Below, piece after piece: positions 32,156 through 42,162 of a stretch of DNA of 64,000 nucleotides. The first letter of the stretch is position 1. Each line of letters opens with the position of its first letter. This DNA comes from Ariolimax columbianus (lineage: Eukaryota > Mollusca > Gastropoda > Stylommatophora > Arionidae), in the NCBI GenBank assembly GCA_036924085.1, contig JAVGWX010000002.1:150663571-150727570 (forward strand), in the 5' to 3' direction. The notes under the pieces are model-generated. The model did not search any database. It saw nothing but the letters and a program-made list of their open reading frames with translations, and was not told the origin of the DNA. The position numbers and the translations under genes were made by a program.

Positions 32156-32369
32156 TTTCCACACACACACGATGGGCGTTCACAAAGTAATGCACCTCAT
32201 TGTTTATCGCATTTAATTACAAAAATTGAAGCACGACATTTTGCACACTTGAAATATGGCATGTGCCGATTCTGTATCCCAAATGTCACCGCGATCAGTC
32301 AAATAATACGACTACACTGAACCGTTGAAATGGAGCATGTTACCAATTTATATTATAAGCAGTGAATTG

Positions 32370-33531
32370 TGATATAATTTCTTGTTGCAGAGAAGGAAAC
32401 GGTTCTGAACATTTACAAGCGTCTATGTGATGTGCACGGAAGTTGTGTAGCCGACAGGAGTATAGTTAGTTGCTGAGTTCCATACGAAAAGTCCAAAAGG
32501 CTTATTAGAGCCAGATACATGGCAAAATGGGAAACAGAACATACTGGCTACACAAAAATTGATGCCTATTACCAGTTGAACAGAAGAGAGCAGGTCGTGG
32601 TCTTCAGACTTCGCACAGGCCACAATAGACTGAGGTACCAACTATTCAATAAACTGAAGATAGGTGGCACTGACGAATGCACTTGTGGTACAGGGAAAAT
32701 GACCGCTGAACATTTGCTGCAAAACTGCCCGACATACGAGGACCAGAGAAGTACATGTGGCCATCACCAGTGGCTACACTAGACAAGCTCTAAGGCAATG
32801 TCGACAGCCTCAGGATGACCGCTGCTTTTTTCGAAAAAATACAGGTTGACGTTTGACAGAGAACGAAAAAGAAGAAGAAGAAGTTGCTGGGTTCAGAGAA
32901 TCAAAGAATCAGGAAGTGTAGATACGGAGCTGCTTGATAGGCCGCGCATTGGACGCCCTGTCACAGCCACCAACGCAGAAATGTTGAAATGCACTGAGTG
33001 CATTATTCTTACTGATTGGCGAATCACTAATAACAACTGGCCTTACAGCACTTTTTGGCTAATATCGTTACAAAACACGAAACATGGGCCCATAAATTTA
33101 AACTGAGACAAAAAGACAATCCATGGAGTGACGTCCCTTGCAATCAGCACGTTTGAAAAAAAAAAAAGAAAACGCCTTCAGCTGACAAGATCATAATCAT
33201 TGTCTTTTAGGGCATTGAAGGTGGGATTCTTGTAGATGTGATATCAAAAGGAGAGACAATAAATTCGCAAGCTTACATTAAGACATTGAAAAAACGCAAT
33301 CGGTGTTTCCGCAGCATTAGACCGCATACGAATCCAGCCGACCTGCTTTTCCTTCACGACAATGAGCGCCCTCACACAAGTCTGGCAACACAGGAAGCAA
33401 TAACTAAAGTGGGTTCGTCTGCACTACCACATCTGCCCTATAGTCCCGATTTGGCACTCTCTGATTTTCATATGTTTGGTTCACTCAAAGATGCACTCGG
33501 TGGTACAAAGTTTAAAATGATGAAGAAGTGA
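32370..33531 (+). pseudogene. Mariner transposase remnant
   Basis: The N-terminal helix-turn-helix part is split by the LINE: KETVLNIYKRLCDVHGSC before it, WVQRIKESGSVDTELLDRPR and GRPVTATNAEML after it. The catalytic end is in the frame 33,238-33,531, with LLFLHDNERPHTS (Asp41 of that frame), then exactly 34 residues to the final Asp (Asp76) in YSPDLALSDFHMFGSLKDAL. This D34D spacing is diagnostic of mariner. The first catalytic Asp region is missing or degraded around 33,110-33,230 (an A-run and stops). No activity is expected. Confidence 0.88.
32468..32894 (+). mobile_element. GAA-tailed LINE, short copy C inside the mariner
   Basis: TSDs agttgctgagttc (32,468-32,480) and agttgctgggttc (32,882-32,894), one mismatch, flank about 400 bp of LINE 3' end. 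The reading frame 32,519-32,782 includes AKWETEHTGYTKIDAYYQLN and the knuckle CTCGTGKMTAEHLLQNC, then shifts. The tail is GAAAAAGAAGAAGAAG. Removing the insert and one TSD rejoins the mariner reading frame region, confirming the order of events. Confidence 0.92.
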
Positions 33532-33814
33532 TTCCTGCAGTCAAAAAATGGATACCTGATCAAGACAAAATCTGGTACGGGCTAGGAATATATGCACTTG
33601 TTTCGCGCTATCATAAAGCCGTAGAAGTTTATGTGGAATATGGTGAATAATACATTTGTTTACAGGAACTATCCATGTATATAGTGTAGAAGTGTTATGC
33701 CTTTTGAATAAACAGCTCATGAGAAACACGATGTGGTGCATTACTTTCTGAACGCCTCTCGCATATATATATATAAAACCCAAAACGGATCAATATGTAG
33801 AGCAGTGTATGAGC

Positions 33815-34131
33815 TGTAGTGGTCGGCTACCTGTAGCTGACTGCTCGCGTCAGGGCCAGCGAGCTCGAGCTATCAAGATCCTTCTCCACCTTCACGCGCT
33901 GATCCTGGATACCATGATGCAACAGAGCAGATTGGCTAAGTAGAAGCAACCGAAAAGGTAAGGTTTACCCGGTACTTAAAAATGCTTGCTGAAGTCAGAT
34001 GTGTCGTCCCAAAGGTTTAAGCTGTAAGCTACGCCACGGTGTATTTCGTCGTCTAGAGTACATCCTGCTACTTGCAACACATTTGTCAGGTCTTAGTGGC
34101 TGGGAGATTGAGAACGAATGAAGAAGAATAA
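33815..34131 (+). repeat. GAA-tailed SINE-like element, near full-length
   Basis: Family blocks in order: 'tagctgactgctcgcgtcagg', 'ccaccttcacgcgctgatcctggata', 'gcagattggctaag', 'acccggtacttaaaaatgct', core 'gctgaagtcagatgtg', 'agctgtaagctac', 'agtacatcctgctact', 'gggagattgagaacgaatgaagaagaa'. It matches 47,746-48,114 along its whole length. Confidence 0.85.
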
Positions 34132-35500
34132 GTTACAACCCAAATAATAATAATAATAATATATATGGCTGAAGGGGGGGGGGGGGGGGGAGGGAAGATG
34201 GTGTTGTTCTCAGAAAAAAGTGCACCTCAAAAAAATTCAATCAGAGTCCAGTGACCGTTATTCCTCAACAATATCAAACCTAAAAGGCCCAAGCAATGAA
34301 TTAATCTCCGAAATGAGTTTTATAGTTTTTATTTGCTATATGCCAATTACAAAAATGATTACTGTTACCGGGGCTCGAAATAGAAGCACTGAATAGTAAA
34401 AATGTAACGTACCAACCATGTCCCAAGAGACGACTATATAGAGTTAGTAATGGGGCAGACCGACCCATCATTTTCAAATTATTTGTAACAGCTGCCAAGT
34501 AGCTTTTAAAGAACGGTGTTAAATCGAACGAACTGAGATCATGTTCTTGCAATATTCACCCAAGTTCAGACAAAATAGAACCACTGTAACCTTACAAGTT
34601 ATTCGTAAAATGGGGCAAAAAGGGTTGTATATTGAACTTACCATGAACAACCTTCGCTACTGAAGCCACCAATGCAAACGTTTGAATATGAACGTAGCCA
34701 CTACAGCTAGTGGCTGCAATATGCTTCACTTGAAGTTAAACTGCAAACATATCAAACAATCAATTAAGTGCCTTATCTAAAACAAGAACTCGTAAAGGGT
34801 TGATCTTGTTTATTAGGCACTCTCCAACTGATGGAGCGCGGTAGACAATATAACCCTTCGTACTCGTTACATTTATCGTATCAACTGCGTACATATTTCT
34901 ACGGACACTTAAAATGCATATCTATTTATTGGATAAGATGGGTAATTTATTATGCAATAGCAAAAGAAATGATGTCCCATTCAAGACACTGCAGTCTAGG
35001 ATATAGTGTTAGAGCCTTCATTGCGCTAGGCCTCAGTTTCTGTGACGTGCGGGTTTTCAGCTTCCTTCCTCGAAGTCTTCACTTCCTAAACAGTACGACA
35101 GGTACCCATTTACAGGTGAATCGACTGAAGAATATCAGTAATGGGAATATGCTCTGGTGTTTTTGCTATGAAACGCAAGCATTCTGCAATCTTGCTAATG
35201 TGACGCTCTGTAAACATAATGCAAAAGAAAATTCACAGATATTGTATTGTATAATTGGCACTGAGATGACAATACAAGACAGTCTACAAGAGGCAGAAGG
35301 CTTGGTTGGAACCAGGACAAGAGGAAGACAGTAATAGAATAGCCTTTCACATTTTCTGCAAGCCTTTGCACCCTAAAGAAGCAGAAGAGAGAGTATGTAA
35401 GGTAGAAGACTAAACACCAGGGTAGAAGAAAAGCAAAAAAGTGAGGTAGAAGACTGTACATCCCAGATTGAAGAGAAGCGACTAAGTAAATGTAGATCGT
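34132..35500. other. Unassigned stretch with short simple repeats
   Basis: Contains (AAT)n near 34,146-34,160 and a run of about 15 G near 34,175-34,191. Near 35,103 is 'ggtacccatttacaggtgaa', resembling 'ggtacccatttaaggctggg' at 16,680. The 167-residue frame at 34,831-35,334 shows no known domain and no clear signs of selection by eye. Confidence 0.3.
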
Positions 35501-35509
35501 GATTGTATT

Positions 35510-36335
35510 ACCTATGGTTTATGTTTCTAACATAACTTAACGTCTTTATATGGGTTTAGAAAACTCTGCAGAGTCTGCATACAACCATAGTCATTTACAT
35601 TTCATTGCGCTGAAAGCTATCCGCATCCAATTTATTCTTAAATGCATTAATTGTCCTTGCCTCCACTACTTCATGCATTCCAAACATTCACCCCTCTCTG
35701 ACTAACAAAAATATTTGCTAATATTTAATCTGGACCTTTCTTCAGTTAATTTGTAGCTATGTTATCTTGTTCTTGTAGGTGATTGTATTTTGAAAACCGT
35801 GTTATAGTCTAATGTATCCGTTCCTTTGATTATATTATACAACTGAATTTAGTCACCTGGAACTCTTCTCTTTTATAAACACTATATACCAGTTTTTCTG
35901 AGTCTTTCCTCAAAACTAATTCAGGAATCCAACTATCAGCTTTGTCGCTCTTCTTTGTATGCTTTCCATCATGTTTGTATCACCTATATGATAATAACTC
36001 CACACCTGTAAACAGTACTCCAATCTAGGTCTAATGCATTATACAGTTTGACAAACCCTTCCTTGCTGCTATGTGTAATATTTCTTTGTATCATACCTAA
36101 CATTGCATCTTATTCACTGCTACCTGGACTTGCTTACTCACTTTACCTGTATACTCTACTAAAACACCTAGGTCCCTTTCCTTATCTATCATTCTAATAT
36201 TGTTCTCGCTTATTCTGTAATTATGTTCCATATTAGATCTACCCATGTGGATTACTGTACATTTATCTATATTAAACTCCATTTGCCATCTCACAGACCA
36301 GTCTCGAATTTTATCAAAATCCAGCCTACCTGCAA
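35510..36335 (-). mobile_element. CR1-like LINE, RT thumb to 3' end, decayed
   Basis: Minus strand: a frame with WSVRWQMEFNIDKCTVIHMG, then ERDLGVLVEYTGKVSKQVQ and, further on, RPRLEYCLQVWSYYHIGD and MESIQRRATKLIVG, then the C-terminal ARTINAFKNKLDAD. This is the order in CR1-type RT thumbs (WQMxFNxDKCxVxH, KDLGVxI, RPxLEYxxxVW, QRRATK). It has several stops. The 3' terminal block matches the shorter copy at 4.5-4.8 kb. Confidence 0.82.
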
Positions 36336-36414
36336 GCAGATTATTTTATCAGAGTTGTTTGCCCTTTGTACGTTATATCATTGGACTATCCAGGCAGAAG
36401 TTGCAGGACATGTC

Positions 36415-36665
36415 TCATAACTGGCTGCTTGTATTAGGGTTAGTATAGAGAGCTGACCAAGACTATTAGTTCTCCAAGCGGCGACACTAGAAACAGGCTG
36501 CACAGACGTAGTTTAACTAAGAGAATATGGGTCACAAACGGAAACAGACCCTTACATAAAATGGATGCCGATGTTGGATGCACTGGATCGAAAGGCGCAA
36601 AATAAAAACACAGTGCAACGTACACCGCCTTGGGGAATAGAGAAATTAGGGGAATACAAAAATAA
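36415..36665 (+). repeat. Chimeric SINE (GAA-family front, tRNA-SINE back)
   Basis: The front (36,415-36,540) has 'ataactggctgcttgtattagg', 'gaaacaggctgcacagacg' and 'ctaagagaatatggg', as in the GAA-tailed family. The back (36,540-36,640) has 'cagacccttacataaaatg', 'gatgcactgg', 'cgcaaaataaaaacacagtg' and 'ccgccttggggaatagagaa', as in the tRNA-derived SINE at 51.6 kb. The join is at or near the shared core. Confidence 0.7.
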
Positions 36666-36699
36666 TATATAAATATATTTTCCATAAGCTACCTCAGGG

Positions 36700-36815
36700 T
36701 CCTGGGGAATAGGGACACTCCGTATTCTATAGGTCACGGAGACACTCCATATTCTAGAGGCCACGTCAGAGTCATATGACATGTGGACAATCTATATTCT
36801 AGAGGCCGCGTCAGG
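36700..36815. repeat. Short tandem repeat, ~35-42 bp unit, 3 copies
   Basis: Three imperfect units share 'ggacactcc(g/a)tattcta' and 'agg(t/c)cac' or 'aggccgcgtcagg'. Confidence 0.6.
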
Positions 36816-37349
36816 GACAGCTAACAGCCCCCTTCTCATGTCGCCACTTTTGAAGTTGTAGTAGAGATTGCTTGTCTCTGTAAACCTAAACTCTATGCTG
36901 GCAGTGGTATAACAGCAAGGTAATCAACACTGAACAGGTAGAATAATTGGAACCAGGTACCCGGAGGAACAATTATTCTCACTCCAAACTGGTTAGGGAC
37001 TGTCAAAGTCCACACAAACAAACCCGACCTAAATATCTAAATAATTCGGATGCACCCGCCACAGACCTGGCGATACTATGTAACACACGTTATAGGAAAT
37101 AACCGCAGATAAAAAGATAAGATAACATATCCTAAAGGAGCAGGGGTCTGCAACAATCGTTGCAGCACACTTGACCAAAGAAAAACAGCTTGAAGTCTGC
37201 ACAAGTAAATACACAGTTTAGCCAAGTTAAGTCAGGTTAAGTACACATAGAATTGAAGGAGATAAGGGATTGGAGGCTCATCAGTTAATGAAACTCAAAA
37301 GCCACAAGCAACATAGCAAAATGTTTTCACAATACAAATGAAGGAGAAA

Positions 37350-37695
37350 AGTAGATTCATTTAATGTTTTGACCGCACCCAATTACCAAGCATTAATAGA
37401 ATGTTCTAACTGTACACAATCAGAAACCATTAATAGAATGTTCTGACTGCACACAATTATCAACCATTAATAGAATGTTCTGACTGCGCACAATCACCAA
37501 CCATTAATAGAATGTTCTGACTGCGCACAATCACCAACCATTAATAGAATGTTCTGACTGCGCACAATCACCAACCATTAATATAATGTTTTGACTGTAC
37601 ACAATCACCAACCATTAATATAATGTTCTGACTGCCCACAATCATCAACTAATAATATAATGTTCTGACTGCACGCAATCGTCAAACCATTAATA
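37350..37695. repeat. Minisatellite, 37-bp unit, ~9 copies
   Basis: Units carry 'ccattaatagaatgttctga' and 'gcacacaatca'. Flanking units are more diverged ('atgttttgaccgcacccaa' on the left). Confidence 0.93.
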
Positions 37696-37779
37696 TGTTG
37701 CCTAGAGCAACCAAAAAGATATGCTCGCATTCATAACCGATTGGCGCTGGAATTTGATCGACCCTGTCTTAATGAATGT

Positions 37780-38095
37780 TGTTGTAGTTTAATGCCCATA
37801 ATGAGTAAGTTTAGTCTTTTTTACGTCCTGAAAATGGCGTTAAGTGACAGGGTATAGTATATTTCTTCACATCCCGAGCGTGCCGATGAAGGTGGACCGC
37901 TGTCCTCCAGGCGGATGTCCGATATCTTGTTTCATCTGCGTGACACTCACTACTACGGTGATCATGTCGATATGCATCTCGTCAGCCAGACTGTCTTGAA
38001 ATGGTTAATTTCCAGGGAACTCTTCATGTAAGAGAGATATTGTTCTTGGTCAATATATTGTGCCAGACCGGACAATCGTCTCAGTTACCCTTGTC
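37780..38095 (-). repeat. AAC-tailed retroposon copy, near full-length
   Basis: Minus orientation: short tail 'gttgttgtag' at 37,779-37,790, then 'cataatgagtaagtttagtc', 'gttaagtgacaggg', 'cacatcccgagcgtgccgatg', 'ggtggaccgctgtcctccagg' and 'cgtcagccagactgtcttg', ending 'tcgtctcag' as at 4.1 kb. Confidence 0.75.
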
Positions 38096-39136
38096 TTAAG
38101 TAAAGAACCCAATGTCATTCCTAACTGGTTGAAGTGAATATAGTTTATTGCTACTCTTAATGATGCTTTCTGACGCTGTGGTCACTGATCGCCTTGCCGG
38201 AGCGATTAGAGTATTAGCAATGCACGCATGCCCGGTCACATATCGTGAAAGGTTTAGAATAGTCAACTGTACAGCTGTACATGACTTAGACATTAAGGTA
38301 AAACGGCTGCGAAAATAAATGGCTACTTCCCTTTAAACAGAGTTAACATTTTGCATATTACGATTTCTAACACTTCAACCGTGGACAGCAGTGTATGCTA
38401 TCTAGCTACCTTTACCAGTTTAGTAATTTTCTACAAACTTCCTTAGTTAAAGGTTATTGGTATAACAGCCGACACTTGTGTAGCTACTACTCGTTAATGA
38501 ACCGCTTAGCATACATCCCGTAGTGAAGGTGTGGCGTTTTGTGAGGGATCTAGACCAAACTATTTGGCGCACATCTCTTCGTGAAGTGATAGCGTTGTGT
38601 GATGGATTCAGATCGAACTATTTGCCGCACATATCGTCAGTCATCTTCGTCCCTATATTCGGAACTGACACGTTCCAAATGGATCATCAGAGAGAGTAGT
38701 CTTCATCATCCATGATGGACGAACTGAACTGCATGTTTTTTCTATATGTGAACCCCGTTGGATCACGAGGTGTCTACAGTAGCCTAGCAATTACGCACTC
38801 TTAAAGTGACGATTTATGTGGCGTTGTATTGTTCACTTTGAGGCAGCCACGCTATATCCCTAATCTTCTTTAATCGACATCACGACCAACATGGTAGGGT
38901 GCGGTTAGCATATCAGGATATTTTTCAAGATAACGCACCCTCTAAATCTGTCTGGTAGTCCTCAGCAACGAAAATAGACGTGGTTTGATAGTGCTAGTGA
39001 TAGTGAACAGGCTTGATCCATTGTTTAGATAATATCTCGTACAACTCGCAACGTTTCAACATGTATACGAGAAGGTGCAACCTACTTTGTGTGTCTTATC
39101 TTTCTCTATTTCTGGTGTTCGTCCTGTAAACAAAAA
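38096..39136. other. Unassigned stretch
   Basis: Contains two ~60-bp imperfect repeats near 38,515-38,635 ('gtgaaggtgtggcgttttgtg' and 'gtgaagtgatagcgttgtgtg', each followed by an 'accaaactatttg' or 'tcgaactatttg' block). Nothing else is recognised. Confidence 0.35.
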
Positions 39137-39335
39137 CGTTGTGGAGTCTCGAAATGTACATCGATGGTGGGCGATATGCGTCATTCGATTCGATATAACC
39201 GGTTCCAACACGACGTTTATTTTCGGTTGACCACCTTCTTCGGTTCTCTTCTCTTAGCCAGGCTACACTATATCATGTTTCATGGTCACCACTTGGAGAC
39301 GGAATCGGGTCCTGCAATGAGTCGTCAGTTCAGTC
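39137..39335 (-). repeat. GAA-tailed SINE-like element, strongly diverged
   Basis: Minus-strand blocks correspond to the family: 'ttagccaggct' for the complement of the ggctaagga block, 'cggttccaac' near the core and 'gttgtggagtctcg' near the 3' half. It is weaker than other copies, and the ends are unclear. Confidence 0.4.
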
Positions 39336-39394
39336 ACTTCTGTATCCCGTGAGATCTGTTTGACCATTGAGATTTTTCAATCAACTCTGCATTG

Positions 39395-40120
39395 TTTTTA
39401 TCATCAAGTAGCATGTCCTTTGCAGAACATAGCTCTCATTACAGTTCATCTGTACGACTTCGATCTCTCGCAAAAACTCCTGCCTTTGTGGTTGTCATTT
39501 TCAGTACCTCCATGATGTATTGTGCTCATCTTCTCCTTGATCTGTCTCTTCTCGCTTTCCAGGCACCATATCCTCCAGTATCGCTCTCTTCAGGCCATTA
39601 GGACATTTGATGGGGCCAACATAGCTTTCTGGACAAGATATTGTTTACCAACCAATTTTCCTCGATATCCAGTTCTGGTAGGATATCTGCATTTTTTCTT
39701 TTCGCTTTTCGTAGAATTTTGAGCACCCTTCTGTAGCTAATTTAGTTCAAAATGTTCAATCCTTTCTTAGGTGTTTGTGTAGTGGTCCACGTTTCACATC
39801 CGTTCTTTAGCACCTGGAAGATGCAAGTTCGCAAAATTGTTATGCTCACAATTTTATTAGAGTTCTGCCATATGTTTCTCATGTTATGCAACCTCGGCAT
39901 TGCCATGGCCATTCTCCGTCTGACTTCCTTTAGGCAATCATCATTGTTGTTTATAATTGAGCCGAGGTACTCAAAACATAGGACTTTCACAATTTCCTGT
40001 TGATCAAGAATAACTTGAGGTTCGATCTTTGTCTTGTCTATGCTCATTATTTTGGTTTTACTTATATTCAAGTATAGATGTTGGTCTCCGCTGTGTTGTT
40101 TTACAAACAGTCTCACAGCG
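39395..40120 (-). mobile_element. RTE-like LINE 3' fragment
   Basis: Minus strand, 39,742-40,116: NISKTKIMSIDKTK, then VLCFEYLGSIINNNDDCLKEVRRRM and KNGCETWTTTQTPKKG. This is the RTE C-terminal region (KTKxM, FxYLGSxI, EIxxRI, YGCExWT). Further 3', 39,401-39,600 matches the terminal blocks at 3,345-3,660 ('catcaagtagcatgtccttt' and 'agaacatagc'). The two fragments are the same family, with independent decay. Confidence 0.78.
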
Positions 40121-40298
40121 CTCTTTTAGAGAACAACTGTGCCCTCTGCATATCATTGTTTCTATCATGAACCAAAATTATTCTTCTTCATTTTGATTTT
40201 CAGCCTTAATGCCTGTTTTTTTTCTCTCGATTGATTAACCAAACCGTTTATATGTGTCTTGTCTATATACGTCACACACTGCATTGTTCCATGACTCT

Positions 40299-40768
40299 GT
40301 CAGAAGTCTTCTTCTTCTTCTTCTGCGTACGCAGTCAGACAGTAACCATTATTTTTTCGAAAAAAGCGGCGGTCATCCTGAGGCTCTCGCCACTGCCATA
40401 GAGCTTGTCTTGCAGTTCCACTGGTAATGGCCACATCTGCTCTCTCTGATCCTCGTATGTCGGGCAGTTCTGCAGCAAATATTCAGCGGTCATTTTACCA
40501 GTACCGCACGGGCATTCGTCGGTACACCCTATCTTCAATTTGTTGAATAGGTGGTACCTCAGTCTGTTGTGGCCAGTGCGAAGTCTGAAGACAACGACCT
40601 GCTCTCTTCGGTTCAACTGGTAATAGGCATCGTTTTTGGTGTAACCAGTATGTTCGGTTTCCCATTTGGTCATGTATCTGGCTTTGATAAGCCGTTTTGA
40701 CTCTTCGTACGTCATACTAGTATCTGTTTGTGGTAGTCTTGCACCTTCTTTTGCCAGTCAGAAGTCTT
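40299..40768 (-). mobile_element. GAA-tailed LINE, truncated copy D with TSD
   Basis: A 12-bp duplication, gtcagaagtctt, lies at 40,299-40,310 and 40,757-40,768. Between them is 446 bp of LINE 3' end with an open frame (40,335-40,715, minus) from TYEESKRLIKARYMTKWETE through the CxC-H-C knuckle to the native stop, and a (GAA)n tail. It is nearly identical to the main LINE, so a young insertion. It landed at the edge of the 27-bp repeat region. Confidence 0.95.
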
Positions 40769-40774
40769 AATTTC

Positions 40775-41270
40775 TCTTCTACTACCCTTGACCGTTCTGT
40801 CTCTTCTACTGATAAAGACCTATTGTCTCTTCTTGACCATTCTGTCTCTACTAATGACCTTGAAAGTTATGTTTCTTCTATTTGACCTTGACAATTCTGT
40901 CTCTCCTAATGACCCTGCTTGTTGGCTCTTCTACTAACCTTGGCCAATCTATAACTGCTACTAATCTTGGCTGTTATATCTCTAATAGTGAACATGCCCT
41001 TCAGTAATTTCTAGTGGACTTGTCCGTTCTGTCTCTTCTAGTTGATGTTTCCGCTCTGTCTCTTCTAGTGGCAAAGACCGCTCTGTCTGTTCTAGTGGCA
41101 GAGACCGCTCTGTCTCTTCTAGTGGCAAAGACCGCCTTGTCTGTTCTAGTGGCAGAGACCGCTCTGTCTCTTCTAGTGGCAAAAACCGCTCTGTCTCTTC
41201 TAGTGACCTTGTTCGATCTGTCTCTTCTAGTGGCAGAGACCGTTCTGTCTTTTCTGGCAATACAACCTGA
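40775..41270. repeat. Minisatellite, 27-bp unit, diverged on the left
   Basis: From about 41,030 to 41,255 the units are regular ('ctctgtctcttctagtggca' plus 'aagaccg' or 'gagaccg'). From 40,775 to 41,030 they are degenerate. The period is a multiple of three, so the minus strand reads as a 9-residue ETERSLPLE repeat and the plus strand as LSLLVAKTA. These are repeat by-products. Confidence 0.92.
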
Positions 41271-41586
41271 AGACGTCCACTAAGAAAACATAATATTTAT
41301 GACTGATGCCTCGTCAGTATTATCAGCGCTAAAACAACACACAGATGAAGATGCACATTTTTCCTGACACAGTTTTAGGCAGAACACCCAAGGCGGGTCA
41401 TTCAGTGTACCTCCTCCCACTGCAATATCGAAGGCACGAAGCTGCAGATAAGTTAGTGAAGTGGGGTGGAACTTCCCCACAAACAGACATGAGCATCCCA
41501 TATAATTAGGCCAGGACTTAGTTATATACCACTTTCAGAGGACAATTGGATTGATCAACACTCACACTTCCGAAAGAGGACAACCA

Positions 41587-41895
41587 CTTTCATGTAACTA
41601 GGCAAACGCAGAGGCTGCAGTCCATCGTAGCCGATGATGGAATCGCTTATTTTGCTAGTGCTATTTTTAGAAAGGATTAACTGCGCAACGTTTTACTCTC
41701 ATACTCTCGTCTCGTGCCGCCCGACCGTCGTAGCAAGTCAAGGACACGACTTCTAGGGTCGACTACGTGATGCAGGGGACTCCACATCAAGCACTCGTCA
41801 AAAAGACGGCGGAGCCCGGAATCTAATCCACACCACCTGATTACGAGGCCGACGGGTTAATTACTTTGCCACTGAATCCCCTTTCATGTAACTAG
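41587..41895 (-). mobile_element. tRNA-derived SINE with 15-bp TSD
   Basis: The duplication ctttcatgtaactag at 41,587-41,601 and 41,881-41,895 is perfect. The 279-bp insert, read on the minus strand, begins 'ggggattcagtggcaaagta' with an A-box-like 'tggcaaagtaa'. About 50 bp later comes a B-box-like 'ggattagattcc'. It ends near 'gcctctgcgtttgc' without a clear poly-A. No second copy is in the window. The family name is not known to me. Confidence 0.85.
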
Positions 41896-42162
41896 AGAAA
41901 AGCAAAACACCATCTTCAGACTGAGAGCTAGGCATAATAGACTCAACGGTTATCTTTACAACAAAATGAGGATTGGGACAGATGACAGGCGGCCATGTTG
42001 GGAGCATACCATGACCGTGGAACACATCCTACATAGCTGCAAGCTGATGCATGAAGAAAGAGAGAGAACAATACTGTCCTCGCGTAACAGATATGAGACA
42101 ACAGCTGTGTGAAGATGAACAGCTTTACCAAAAAAAAAACTGTGTCCTTTGTAAGAGAAACC

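Larger units (their letters stand above)
32170..33761 (+). mobile_element. Mariner-like DNA transposon (interrupted by a LINE)
   Basis: Terminal inverted repeats are 'ggcgttcacaaagtaatgca' at about 32,175 and the complement of 'tgcattactttctgaacgcc' at about 33,738-33,757, differing at one position across 20 bases. The full length is about 1.59 kb including a ~413-bp LINE insertion and its duplicated target, so about 1.18 kb originally, close to the usual mariner size. Flanks are simple repeats (CA)n and (TA)n; the expected TA duplication is not clear on the left. The transposase gene is broken. Confidence 0.9.

Noticed and set aside
34831..35334. A host gene of 167 residues
   Set aside because: No domain, no compositional bias typical of coding DNA, and no neighbouring exons that I could join to it.
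41014..41283. A regular 9-residue ETERSLPLE repeat protein
   Set aside because: The 27-bp minisatellite period explains it; the left units are degenerate and there is no start context or domain.
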